The notes beneath the pieces were generated by a model. It was not told the origin of the DNA and made no database searches. It saw nothing but the letters and a program-made list of their open reading frames with translations. Positions 1 to 9,360 of a DNA stretch of 64,000 nucleotides are shown in pieces. Source of the DNA: Pseudomonas nitroreducens (GTDB lineage Bacteria; Pseudomonadota; Gammaproteobacteria; Pseudomonadales; Pseudomonadaceae). Location: assembly GCF_014204515.1 (NCBI RefSeq), contig NZ_JACHLI010000026.1:1-64000 (forward strand), written 5' to 3'. Position 1 is the stretch's first letter; every line of letters starts with the position of its first letter. The translations under genes and the position numbers were made by a program.

Positions 1-113
1 GCCTTGAACTACCGATCCCCAAGGGAATTTCGGCGGCGCAAACAGGCAGCAAAATTAGCGTGAGTCCCTGTACTCAGATGCGGGGAGCAGACCACACTTC
101 GGACAAGTAGCAA

Positions 114-3100
114 ATGCCCACCAGCCAACTCAATACGCTCGAAAGTTTCCGCCGATATCAGCGAGTGCTGATATTCGGCGGCGGTATTGTCGCGACCTTG
201 TTGGTCCTGTTGATGCTGTTCGCGGAAGTCAGGACCACGCTGCTCAAGCATCGCGAACTGCTGCTGCAGGCGTTCGGTTCCGAACGGGCGCTGCTGCTCA
301 AGGAAATCGACGCGCGGGAAGATGCTTTCCGTATCGTCCTGATCGGCGCGGAAATCGTCTGGCGAGAGGCGGGCCACTTCGACCTGTCGGAGGTGGACAG
401 CTATCGTCAGCATGAGCGCCAGTGGCTGCTCGAATCATCCTCCGAACTGCGCCCGCAATGGGTGTTCGGCACCGGCCACGAGTGGGTGGGGGATGAGGAA
501 CTGGCGCGCTTCTTCAGCCTGGCCACCGAGGTGGGCAGGGGCACCTCGCTGGACCGGATGGTCAAGGGAGAAGTGCTCTCGGCGTACTTCTACAGCCTGC
601 GCCACGACATCGCCGGCATCATCCCGGCGCCGGACCTGGACGCACGCTCGAGAATCGCCCAGGAGCGCGGCAACTTCCTGCGCCTGCTCACCCGGGATAT
701 CGATCAACGCCTCTCCGTCAGCCATGCCGATGCCGAGGCGCACCATCCGCTCTATTGGCTGCCCCCGTACACCAATCCCTACAGCGGCGAGCGGGTGCTT
801 CGCATTGCCGGCCCGATCATGGACCGCGGCACTCCCTTTGCGGCGCTGGTCATGGAATACGCGGTGTTGAACCTGTCGCGCACCGCGGTGCCCGAACCCA
901 GCCGCGGCGCCTACATGATCCTGTCCGCCCAGGGCGAAATCATCACGGCCTCCGAGTCCACCTACTCGAAGTCGGCCGGGCTGGATGGGAAATTGCTCGA
1001 TCAGGTACTGCGCTCGTCCGAAGGGCGCCGGGTCGAGCATTTCTCGCTGGATGGCCTGGTCCTGGCCGATGCCCTGGGGGAGACCCAGTGGCGACTGGTG
1101 TACTACTACTCCTGGCGTGACCTGCTCGCGAGCGTCGGGTGGCAGATCGTGCTGCAGGTCGGCCTGACTCTCGTCGTGCTGCTGATGATCTGGATTGCCC
1201 TGCTGTTCTTCAAGCTTCGCGTGCTGCGCCCGTTGATCAAACGCTCCCAGCAGGTCTTCGAGAGCGAGCAGCTCAATCGGACGCTGATGGAGACCGCTCC
1301 TGTCGGGTTGGGGCTGCTGATTGCCGATACCGGGGAGTTCCTGCTCAAGAGCCGCTCCATGGTGCAGATGCAGACCCGCATCGATCTGCAAGGGCAGCGC
1401 CTGGTCGTCGAGCTGGTGGAGTGCTACCGGCGCAACCGCACCAGGCTGCGGGCGAGCAGCATCGGCCAGCTGATCCAGGAAGATCTCACCATCGACTCGC
1501 AGAACCACGGTGCCGTCAGCCTCTCGGTGGGCATGACCTCGGTCAAGTACCGAAAGCGCGAGGCGGTGGTGGTCGCGTTCACCGACATCACCGCGCAGAA
1601 GCAACTGGAAGTCCAGCTGCTCAACGCCAAGGATGCCGCCGACCGATCCAACGCGGCGAAGTCCGCGTTTCTCGCGGCCATGAGCCATGAAATCCGCACG
1701 CCGCTCAATGCGATCATGGGCAACCTCGAATTGCTGGCTTATGGCGCGACAGCGGAGCAGCTCGATCGCCTGGAAATCGTCCGCAAGTCCTCGGACAGCC
1801 TGCTGGCGATCGTCAGTGATGTACTCGATTTCTCGAAGATCGAAGCCGGCGAACTCCTGCTGGAGAACATCGAGTTCGACGCGGTGGAAGTCGGTGCAAC
1901 CACCCTGGCACTGTTCACCCCCATGGCGCAGGCCAAGGGACTGCTGTTGCGGGGAGAGCTGGGCGACTCCATTGCCTGCCCCATGCTGGGGGATCCCACC
2001 CGGTTCAGCCAGATCCTGAACAACCTGCTGTCCAACGCCATCAAGTTCACCGAGCAGGGTGAAGTCATCCTGCGCCTGAAGGTGGATGCCGCGAACCGAC
2101 AGCTGTGGGCCGAGGTGCAGGACACCGGTATCGGCATGTCCGAGGCGCAGATCCTGGATGCCTTCCGCGCGTTCAGCCAGACGGATGCGACCATCTCGCG
2201 CCGCTATGGCGGCACCGGCCTGGGGCTGACGCTGTGCCTGCGGCTGGCCGAAGCCATGGGCGGGCGGCTGTCGGTGCGCAGTTCACAGGGCAAGGGGTCG
2301 CTGTTCCGGATTTTCCTTCCGCTGGGGGAGTCCTTCCAGCCCAGCGCCCCGGCGCGCTTCGATCGCCAGCGCGTGGTCCTGCTCACTTCAGCGCCAGCCT
2401 GGCAAGGCTACCTGGTGGAGGTGTTGGAAAGCTGGAATCTGCAGATCAGCTGTTTCCAGCATCCCGCGCAGATCGACGAGGAAACGCTGGCGCGAGCCGC
2501 TGTGCTGATCATCTGGGGCGAGCGGGATACCTGGCATCCCCAGGATGAGGAGCAACTGGTCGATGGCGCCAACTGGCTGATCGATTGCAGGGCTGACGGC
2601 CCCGCCGAGCCCTTGCTGGCCGGGCATGTGCTGAAGGCCTCGTCCTATGGGTTGAAAGGTGTGGCCAGGGCGCTCGAGCACGTTCTGCTGGAAAAGCCCT
2701 TGTCGTCCCGCCCCCTGCAGCCGCAGGCCTCGACCCTCCGCCTGAGGGTGCTGGTGGCCGAAGACAACCCGGTGAACGGGCGCCTGTTCGAGGAGCAGTT
2801 GCAGATGCTGGGCTGCGACGTGGAGGTCGTGCCGGATGGTCTGGCGGCCCTGGCCTGGCTGGAGCGTCGAGAGTGCGATCTGCTGATCACCGATCTGTCC
2901 ATGCCAAGGCTCGACGGCTATGGCCTGGCCAAGGCGGTCCGCCAGCGCTGGCCGCAGCTTCCGGTCATCGCGGCCACGGCGAACATCACGGTGCAGGAGC
3001 AGGAAGGCTGCCGGGCCGCGGGTATCGAGCGGGTGCTGGGGAAACCCCTTTCCCTGTCCGGCCTGAGCAAGGTCCTGGAGGATCTCTGCAGGCTCCAGGG

Positions 3101-3437
3101 CTCCCCGCTGGCGCCGTCGGCGGATCGTCGCCTGCTCGGCAACCGCGACTTGCCAAAGGGGATGGAGGAGGTCTTCCGACAGTTCTGCCGCTCGTGCTTT
3201 GCGGATGTTCGCCGTGCGCTGGAAGAAGAGGATGAGGGGGCGCTGGCGCACCACCTGCACGCCTTGAAGGGGGCCTTGGGGGTGTACCAGCACAAGGAAG
3301 AGTGCCAGAGGATCGTGGCTATCGAAGCACGCAGATCCCAGGGGACGGAGCATGTCAGGCAGAGCGTTGAGCAGCTGCTGCGGGACCTCGAAGCCAAGTT
3401 GAGTCTGGAAGCCGGCCAGCGCGCCGACGCCGGCTGA
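114..3437 (+). CDS. Hybrid sensor histidine kinase (HisKA-HATPase-REC-Hpt)
   Basis: Inner-membrane unorthodox hybrid kinase of 1107 residues. A membrane segment lies at about residues 17-39, a periplasmic sensor region of about 300 residues follows, and a second membrane segment is at about 342-366. A PAS-like stretch (about 385-495) precedes the HisKA box SHEIRTPLNA with phospho-acceptor His525. The HATPase has the N box SNAIKF (Asn641) and glycine boxes DTGIGMS and GGTGLGL. Residues of about 750-860 look like a degenerate receiver without the phospho-Asp motif. A true receiver follows (AEDNPVN, Asp927 in LLITDLSMP, Lys in GKPLS), then an Hpt domain with His1049 in HALKG. The full His-Asp-His relay is therefore present. 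The architecture is like BvgS or RocS-type kinases. No DNA-binding response regulator lies next to it, so its output partner is unknown. A very similar kinase follows 159 bases downstream. Confidence 0.93.
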   Translation: MPTSQLNTLESFRRYQRVLIFGGGIVATLLVLLMLFAEVRTTLLKHRELLLQAFGSERALLLKEIDAREDAFRIVLIGAEIVWREAGHFDLSEVDSYRQHERQWLLESSSELRPQWVFGTGHEWVGDEELARFFSLATEVGRGTSLDRMVKGEVLSAYFYSLRHDIAGIIPAPDLDARSRIAQERGNFLRLLTRDIDQRLSVSHADAEAHHPLYWLPPYTNPYSGERVLRIAGPIMDRGTPFAALVMEYAVLNLSRTAVPEPSRGAYMILSAQGEIITASESTYSKSAGLDGKLLDQVLRSSEGRRVEHFSLDGLVLADALGETQWRLVYYYSWRDLLASVGWQIVLQVGLTLVVLLMIWIALLFFKLRVLRPLIKRSQQVFESEQLNRTLMETAPVGLGLLIADTGEFLLKSRSMVQMQTRIDLQGQRLVVELVECYRRNRTRLRASSIGQLIQEDLTIDSQNHGAVSLSVGMTSVKYRKREAVVVAFTDITAQKQLEVQLLNAKDAADRSNAAKSAFLAAMSHEIRTPLNAIMGNLELLAYGATAEQLDRLEIVRKSSDSLLAIVSDVLDFSKIEAGELLLENIEFDAVEVGATTLALFTPMAQAKGLLLRGELGDSIACPMLGDPTRFSQILNNLLSNAIKFTEQGEVILRLKVDAANRQLWAEVQDTGIGMSEAQILDAFRAFSQTDATISRRYGGTGLGLTLCLRLAEAMGGRLSVRSSQGKGSLFRIFLPLGESFQPSAPARFDRQRVVLLTSAPAWQGYLVEVLESWNLQISCFQHPAQIDEETLARAAVLIIWGERDTWHPQDEEQLVDGANWLIDCRADGPAEPLLAGHVLKASSYGLKGVARALEHVLLEKPLSSRPLQPQASTLRLRVLVAEDNPVNGRLFEEQLQMLGCDVEVVPDGLAALAWLERRECDLLITDLSMPRLDGYGLAKAVRQRWPQLPVIAATANITVQEQEGCRAAGIERVLGKPLSLSGLSKVLEDLCRLQGSPLAPSADRRLLGNRDLPKGMEEVFRQFCRSCFADVRRALEEEDEGALAHHLHALKGALGVYQHKEECQRIVAIEARRSQGTEHVRQSVEQLLRDLEAKLSLEAGQRADAG

Positions 3438-3596
3438 GGCCGGCGGGGAAAAACACGGGTTATCGGCAGTCCAGCGCACCCGGATCGGGCGTTGCCTTTG
3501 CTACGCTTAGGCGATCGGCTTGAGCGCGCCCGGCGCCCGCAGCGGACCAGGGATTCCTGAGACGCCTGGATGCCGCGTCATGCAAGAAGGAGCTCC

Positions 3597-6500
3597 ATGC
3601 CTACCGCCTCTCAACGCGTTCTGGGAAAGCTGCGCCGCCACCAGTATCTGCTGATCAACGCTGGCGGCCTGATCATCACCCTGGCGGTGATCCTGGCGAG
3701 CACCCTGGAGCTCTGGGCGGGTGTCCGCGAGTACCTGGCCAAGGTCCAGGATGAGGTCTCCATCGATGCGCGGCAGTTGAGCGAGACCAGTGCCCGCACC
3801 ACCGCGAACCTGAGAAACAACGCGCAGAATATCGAGGTCTCGCTGAAGTCCCGCGATCCGGTCGATCCGGCCCTGGTGCAGGATTACCTGAACAATGGCG
3901 GCGCGACCCAGGTCCGCACCTCGCCAGATGCCGCGCCGGTACTGGTGGTGAGCAAGGGGTTTGCAGGCAGTACGCGGGAGGTCGAGCCGTTCCTGCGCAT
4001 AGCCCAGCACATGTCTCCCGCCATATCGATCATCGCTGCCCGCAATGATGATCAACTCAGCGCCTACCTGTACGGCACCGAAGCTCAAGCACTGCTCCTG
4101 GCAGTTTCCCCCTGGCCCGGCGATGCATGGCAACAGCGGCTTCTCGCGGAGAAGGCCCGCCTGTTCGCGGAGCTCACCCACCTTGAGCTGGAGGGGGGCG
4201 CTGGTGGAAGGCCCACGCTGCACTGGTTGCCTCCCGCGGTCAGTCGCCTGACGGGGAAACTGTCGGTGCCGATCGCCTCGCTCATTCGCGGTCCGCAGGG
4301 GCAGCCGTTCGGCGTCCTGACGGTGGAGTTGCCCAGCGAGATACTGGCCGCGCAGCTGAGCGAAACGGCATTTGGCGGGAACTGTTTCATTCTCAACGAC
4401 GCCGGCCAGCAGATGATGAGTTGCAGCACTGCAGCGGCGGACGATCTGCTTGAGCCGGCGCGCCAGGGGCTGGCTGCCGGGCTGGGGAAAAAATTCCGCA
4501 GAAACTATCAGGACGGCGTGTTTTTCTACGGCTGGTCCCTGGGGCAGAACGGCTGGACGCTGATCTACACCCAGTCATGGCGTGACATCTTCCAGGGAAT
4601 GCGCACCCAGGTCATCCATACAGCCATGACCGCGGGCACGATCATCATCCTGACCTGGATGCTGCTGGGGCTGATCCAGCGGAAGATTTTGATGCCGGCC
4701 GTGCGGCAGTCCGAGATGGTGTTCGAAAGCGAGCACCTGAGCCGCACGCTCATCGAAACCGCCCCGGTGGGCCTGGCGATCCTCGATGCCGGCAAGGGCT
4801 CGGCATTGATTCGAAGCCCGGCGATGGTGCAACTGCAGAGTCATATCCGCCAGGGGCATGACGTGCTGCCTGGCGAGTTGCTGCTGCGTTACAGGCAGCG
4901 CCCCGAGCCTGCGGAGAATGAGCATTTCCATACGGAGATAACGCTCAATACCGTCGACAAGGGCAGCGTGGTGCTGTCCGCCAGCATGTCCCCAGCCCGC
5001 TATCACGGACAGGACGTGCTGGTCACGGCGTTCGTGAACGTCACCGAGAAGAAAACCCTGGAGCATGAATTGATCAGGGCGCGTGAGGCCGCCGATCAGG
5101 CCAATGCGGCAAAGTCCGCGTTCCTGGCCGCCATGAGCCACGAAATCCGCACGCCCCTGAACGCAGTGCTGGGCAACATCGAACTGCTTTCCCGCGCCAT
5201 CCCGGCAAGCCAGCAGGGCCGTCTGGAGGTGATCAGGAAGTCGTCCAACAACCTGCTGGGCATCATCAGCGATGTCCTGGATTTCTCGAAGATCGAGGCG
5301 GGGGAGCTGAAGCTCGAACGCATGGAGTTCGACGTGTTTGCGCTGGTGGCCGATGCCCTGGCGGTTTTCCTGCCCGTGGCGCAGGCCAAGGGGCTGATAC
5401 TTCGCGGAGAGATCGGCACCTGCGCTGCGCAACCCCTGTGGGGCGATCCCACGCGGATCTCGCAGGTGCTGAACAACCTGCTTTCCAATGCGATCAAGTT
5501 CACCGAGAGCGGGGAAGTGACCGTGCGTGCCGCGGTGGATAGCGGCAGCAATCGGCTCAGGCTGGAGGTGGAGGATTCCGGCATCGGGATGACCCAGGAG
5601 CAGCTCGGCCAGTTGTTCCGGGCGTTCAGCCAGACCGACGATTCGATCACCCGGCGCTATGGCGGCACCGGACTGGGACTGGCGCTCTGCCGGCATCTGG
5701 TCGAAGCCATGGACGGTGAAGTGGACGTGCAAAGCCGCCCGGGCGAAGGCAGCGTCTTCAGGGTGGCTCTCCCTTTGGGTAACAGCGAGATGGCCAGCGC
5801 CCCGGCCTTCAGTGGCGAAAAGGTCCTGGTGCTCGCGGTACTGCCCAGTGATCAGCGCTACATCAGCCAGGTACTGGCAGGCTGGGGCCTGCGCGTCGAG
5901 GCTTTCCAGCACCCTGTGCAATTGAGCGATGAATCCCTGGCCAGGGCCGATGCCCTGGTGTTCTGGGGTGAGCGCATCGGCTGGCTGTCAGCCGACCTGA
6001 ACCGCCTCGTCTCGGAGTCATCCTGGGTCATCGACTGCCGTTCTGACGGCCCCTCGACGCCGTCTGCGAGCGGACATGTCGTGAGTGCTTCTGGCAACGG
6101 ATTGAAGGGGCTTTGCCAAGGCCTTCTGCATGCTTTTCAAGGGCAGGATCTGCCCGAAGAGGATGGCCATGCGGATATCCGCCAGGCGCATCTGCATGTG
6201 CTGGTCGCCGAGGACAACGCCGTCAACCGCCGTCTCATCGAAGAGCAGTTGCAGCTGCTTGGCTGCACCGCAGTGCTGGTCGAGGATGGGCAGAAGGCGC
6301 TGGCAGAGCTGGAGCGTCAGCGCTTCGACCTGCTGATCACCGACCTGGCGATGCCGATCATGGACGGCTACGAGCTGGCGCGGCAGGCGCGTCGACGCTG
6401 CCCGCAGATGCCGGTGATTGCCGCCACTGCCAGCGTCACGGTGCAGGAGCAGGAAACCTGCAGTGCCATCGGGATCGCCAGGATGGTGGCCAAGCCACTC

Positions 6501-6998
6501 TCGCTGTCTGCCCTGGAGCTGGCGCTGTGCGAAGTTTGCGGGATCGCCCAGGCCGGCATTCACGCCGAGGAGGGGAGCGATCCCGCGGATTGGCTGGGTG
6601 GAAAGGCATTGCCGGCGGATGTGCGCTCGACCTTCGAGAGTTCCTGCCAGGAAGCGCTGCTGTCGATAGCGCAAGCGCAGGCCACGGCCGACGCAGAGGC
6701 GATATTGCAGCAACTGCATGCCATCCAGGGGGCCTTGAGTGTGTTCGGATTCGAGTCGATAGCCGAGCAGGGGCGGCTCGTCGGCCAGCGGATAAGGGAG
6801 AGCGGAGTGGAAGGCTGCACCCGTCTGATCGAGCAGTTCTGCCAGTCGCTGCGAGCAGAAGTCCTGCAGGCGCCTGTTTCCGTAGACTCGCTGATCGCCC
6901 GGCTGATGCTGCTGTCCCGGCCTGGTGCAGAGAAATACGACCTGGACGAAATAAACTCGACCGTCCAGCAACTGGCCGTGAGGCTAGCCGAAAGGTAA
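3597..6998 (+). CDS. Hybrid sensor histidine kinase, paralogue of the preceding gene
   Basis: Membrane hybrid kinase of 1133 residues with the same domain order as its upstream neighbour, so the pair probably arose by tandem duplication. I chose the ATG at 3597 over one at 3570 because a strong ribosome site (AAGAAGGAG, 3584-3592) lies just before it. It has a membrane segment near the N-terminus, a large periplasmic part, a second membrane segment, a PAS-like region, HisKA (SHEIRTPLNA, His515), HATPase (DSGIGMT, GGTGLGL), a degenerate receiver-like segment, a receiver (AEDNAVN, Asp916 in LLITDLAMP) and an Hpt-like end. The Hpt motif reads HAIQG (His1041), so the usual Lys after the phospho-His is Gln; the neighbour has HALKG. 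The periplasmic halves differ far more than the cytoplasmic halves, which suggests different signals feeding a shared output. The partner regulator is not in the window. Confidence 0.92.
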   Translation: MPTASQRVLGKLRRHQYLLINAGGLIITLAVILASTLELWAGVREYLAKVQDEVSIDARQLSETSARTTANLRNNAQNIEVSLKSRDPVDPALVQDYLNNGGATQVRTSPDAAPVLVVSKGFAGSTREVEPFLRIAQHMSPAISIIAARNDDQLSAYLYGTEAQALLLAVSPWPGDAWQQRLLAEKARLFAELTHLELEGGAGGRPTLHWLPPAVSRLTGKLSVPIASLIRGPQGQPFGVLTVELPSEILAAQLSETAFGGNCFILNDAGQQMMSCSTAAADDLLEPARQGLAAGLGKKFRRNYQDGVFFYGWSLGQNGWTLIYTQSWRDIFQGMRTQVIHTAMTAGTIIILTWMLLGLIQRKILMPAVRQSEMVFESEHLSRTLIETAPVGLAILDAGKGSALIRSPAMVQLQSHIRQGHDVLPGELLLRYRQRPEPAENEHFHTEITLNTVDKGSVVLSASMSPARYHGQDVLVTAFVNVTEKKTLEHELIRAREAADQANAAKSAFLAAMSHEIRTPLNAVLGNIELLSRAIPASQQGRLEVIRKSSNNLLGIISDVLDFSKIEAGELKLERMEFDVFALVADALAVFLPVAQAKGLILRGEIGTCAAQPLWGDPTRISQVLNNLLSNAIKFTESGEVTVRAAVDSGSNRLRLEVEDSGIGMTQEQLGQLFRAFSQTDDSITRRYGGTGLGLALCRHLVEAMDGEVDVQSRPGEGSVFRVALPLGNSEMASAPAFSGEKVLVLAVLPSDQRYISQVLAGWGLRVEAFQHPVQLSDESLARADALVFWGERIGWLSADLNRLVSESSWVIDCRSDGPSTPSASGHVVSASGNGLKGLCQGLLHAFQGQDLPEEDGHADIRQAHLHVLVAEDNAVNRRLIEEQLQLLGCTAVLVEDGQKALAELERQRFDLLITDLAMPIMDGYELARQARRRCPQMPVIAATASVTVQEQETCSAIGIARMVAKPLSLSALELALCEVCGIAQAGIHAEEGSDPADWLGGKALPADVRSTFESSCQEALLSIAQAQATADAEAILQQLHAIQGALSVFGFESIAEQGRLVGQRIRESGVEGCTRLIEQFCQSLRAEVLQAPVSVDSLIARLMLLSRPGAEKYDLDEINSTVQQLAVRLAER

Positions 6999-7052
6999 GT
7001 GGGCCAGGCGAGTAGAGTGCAGATGACTGATGGAGGCGGTATTCCACTATTT

Positions 7053-7084
7053 AGGATACGCAGCTTTGCTAGCCTGCGTATCCT
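7053..7084. terminator. Inverted repeat between convergent genes, probable bidirectional terminator
   Basis: AGGATACGCAG (7053-7063) and CTGCGTATCCT (7074-7084) form a perfect 11-bp stem with a 10-base loop. It sits between the end of the second kinase and the end of the convergent capA-like gene, where a shared terminator is expected. There is no clear T run on either side, so termination is an inference. Confidence 0.5.
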
Positions 7085-7139
7085 GACAACAGCTTCTCTC
7101 TTCTTATTCCAAAGAATTATCTTTCCCGTGCATGCAACA

Positions 7140-8657
7140 CTAATTAATTGGGCTCAACTTTGAAAGAGGTGACAATATTTCATTCCAAACCTTATCGCGC
7201 AAATGGGGGAGCTGGCTTTTCTCAATGTCAGTTAGTCCGTAAGCATCGGGATTATCCAGGACGTTCTGGAATTTAACAATCCGACAATTAAATTTACCGT
7301 TGTGCAGATCTTCGTTAACTATGTATATGGGCAGCACTTTCAGCGCCGAAATATAGCTATCCTGCCTGGTTGTGGTGACGTTAAATTTAACTATGTAGGA
7401 AAGCTTTGAATTTCGGCTTTCTGGGTGATAGCTGACAAAATCACCAAAGCTATAAATGACCAAGGCATCCTGCTTGTTGTCCGGGCGCGGGATAAGCTCA
7501 GCGGGCTGACTGACATGTGCGTGGTTGCCCAGGATTGTATCGACGCCGCGTGCAATAATTTCACGAGCCGCTTCGCGAATATTGACATGGGGGTACATCT
7601 CAAATTCCCAGCCCCAATGAACATAGGCAATGATCCAGTCCGCGCGATCTCTTCTAGCTGCAGCAATCTGACGTTCTATGAGTGAATAGTCAGGGCGAGG
7701 CTTCACGTCATTAAACCGCACTTCGTTGACCAGAGAGTCTTTCGGCGGAGCTCCATACCCATTGAGATCCATCGTGAAACAAAGCACAGCAACTTTTATT
7801 GTTCGACCAGCCCCTGAACTTACCAAATACAGAGGGGACTCTTTGTGCTCCGGGTCTCGCACCGTCCCCGAAAATTTCATACCTGAACCAAAGGCCTGAA
7901 TGCTGTTAATCGTTTCTTTAACTCCATCCGCATCCCAATCCATAGCGTGATTAGTTGCTGTGCTAACAAAATTGATGCCTGCGCGAGTGTTGAATCGATT
8001 GAGCATTTCTATGGATGTATTCATTTGAGCTGGCTTCCCAGGAGATTGAGTTCGTCCTATAGGCTGTTTGGGATGAACTGTTGATTCTAGGTTTGCACTT
8101 ACGATGTCAGCAGTGCTGTAAAAATCACGAATTTCATCGAATAAATGGTTCGTGTTTTCCGGTGTTAAGACATCGACCGCCAGTAAGTCTCCCGCGCACG
8201 AGAAGGAGAAATTTTCTGTATTTTCTGGCGGATCTTTGGCAAGCTCGCTCAGATCTTGAGATGCGAATACTTGTTCAATTCCAGACCCTTTCTCTGCCAC
8301 TTCAAGCTGGTTGAACCAATAGCGATAAACCCACTTCAGCTTTTCAAATTCACTGCCCGCGATATCATAAACGCCAGTCTCTGGTTGCGGGTAGTGAAAC
8401 TCATCATAGTAAATATAACTCATCAGCAATACCGCCATTCTCGCCACGGTTCGCTGGTTGGTTGGCCCAACCTCCAACAGCCATTTAATAATCGCCTTGA
8501 TGTAGCGCTCCTCCTCTGGGGTGATCGTTTCAGGGAACTCGAAATCGGGCTGAGCTGCTCGCTTCAAACAGGAAACGATTTCAGCGCCATTATTCTCAAT
8601 ATGACGTAACAGCTTGGTTAGAAAGTCTGGGAGGTTAATGTCGTAATCATTTTTCAT
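7140..8657 (-). CDS. CapA-family protein (calcineurin-like phosphoesterase fold)
   Basis: A 505-residue protein whose second part (about 151-450) is a CapA/PgsA domain, the family named after poly-gamma-glutamate capsule synthesis and structurally related to metallophosphatases. Visible family motifs are AGDLL (155-159), NLES (189-192), NHAMDWD (236-242), HWGWE (347-351) and GNHAH (377-381), so the metal site looks intact. The first 150 residues are not part of the usual CapA domain and I do not recognise them; the usual family signal peptide or membrane anchor is missing at the N-terminus. No poly-glutamate synthetase genes are nearby, so a capsule role is not supported. The gene is clearly richer in A and T than its neighbours and lies beside an IS3 remnant, which suggests horizontal acquisition. 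Expression appears to start in the AT-rich stretch upstream of 8657. Confidence 0.8.
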   Translation of the reverse strand: MKNDYDINLPDFLTKLLRHIENNGAEIVSCLKRAAQPDFEFPETITPEEERYIKAIIKWLLEVGPTNQRTVARMAVLLMSYIYYDEFHYPQPETGVYDIAGSEFEKLKWVYRYWFNQLEVAEKGSGIEQVFASQDLSELAKDPPENTENFSFSCAGDLLAVDVLTPENTNHLFDEIRDFYSTADIVSANLESTVHPKQPIGRTQSPGKPAQMNTSIEMLNRFNTRAGINFVSTATNHAMDWDADGVKETINSIQAFGSGMKFSGTVRDPEHKESPLYLVSSGAGRTIKVAVLCFTMDLNGYGAPPKDSLVNEVRFNDVKPRPDYSLIERQIAAARRDRADWIIAYVHWGWEFEMYPHVNIREAAREIIARGVDTILGNHAHVSQPAELIPRPDNKQDALVIYSFGDFVSYHPESRNSKLSYIVKFNVTTTRQDSYISALKVLPIYIVNEDLHNGKFNCRIVKFQNVLDNPDAYGLTDIEKSQLPHLRDKVWNEILSPLSKLSPIN

Positions 8658-8847
8658 ATCAATCTCCAGTTATGAAAATCAGCATGGCTCAGAAGATTAC
8701 GTTTTCCGGTCGTAAGTTCTCAGCTTTTATGGGTATAGCTGATTTATTGAAGATTTTTTACACTCCCAAGTATTTCGTACAAGTACTATGTGCTACCCCG
8801 GAATGATAGATGTTCCCAGCCTGCGCTTTGATCATCGGAGGAAGTTT

Positions 8848-9093
8848 ATGAGCGCTCAGCGATTTTCCCCGGAATTCAAGGCCGAAGTCATCAGGCGGCC
8901 CGCCGAACGCGAATATTCAGTGGTAGAAATTGCTGCAAGCTTCGGCGCCTCTACTCACAGCCTCTACAAATGGGTAAAGGCCATCACTCCTGACAAGTCG
9001 AAGAGGTAAGCCAGCGAACTGCTGGAAGCTGAAATTGAAATCTTGCGACTGCGGGCCAAATGCGCAGCCTTGAAGAAGAGTGAGATATTTTAG
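8848..9093 (+). pseudogene. Remnant of IS3-family transposase ORF A
   Basis: From the ATG at 8848 (preceded by GGAGGA) the frame encodes an IS3-type OrfA helix-turn-helix: QRFSPEFKAEVI, then ASFGASTHSLYKWVK. A TAA at 9007-9009 interrupts it. Downstream in the same frame come residues typical of the OrfA leucine zipper (ELLEAEIEILRLRAK), after which the sequence degenerates and stops at 9091-9093. No OrfB (DDE transposase) and no clear terminal inverted repeats are present, so this is a dead fragment. The rest of the 8658-9360 stretch holds an AT-rich upstream region for the capA-like gene, an unrecognised 200-base segment and the adhesin terminator. Confidence 0.75.
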
Positions 9094-9309
9094 GTACTCC
9101 TCAATGATCAGCTTCGCTGATGCTCTGAGCTCTCGACAGGCCGAGGATGGAGTCGGATAAGCTTGAATTGCGTATCGATGACCGGGATGGCGTAGCTACG
9201 CTGCAAAGCGTGGTGCTGGAATAGAGGCCAATCTGAATTTGAGGGCTGTTCCAGAGTAGTGACTATCGTGACTCTTTCAAAAACAGCATGTGTTGCGGGT
9301 ACTGCATAG

Positions 9310-9345
9310 AAAAAACTTGCGCCGCCTCGGAGGAGGCGGCGCAAG
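9310..9345 (-). terminator. Rho-independent terminator of the adhesin gene
   Basis: CTTGCGCCGCCTC (9316-9328) pairs perfectly with GAGGCGGCGCAAG (9333-9345) across a GGAG loop. On the minus strand it is followed by a run of six T (A run at 9310-9315 on the plus strand). It lies just past the adhesin stop codon. Confidence 0.92.
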
Positions 9346-9360
9346 GTCAAGGGTTAATGA

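Noticed and set aside
9108..9350. An 80-codon minus-strand frame downstream of the adhesin
   Set aside because: It runs through the adhesin terminator hairpin, has no ribosome site and no recognisable family; at most a decayed fragment.
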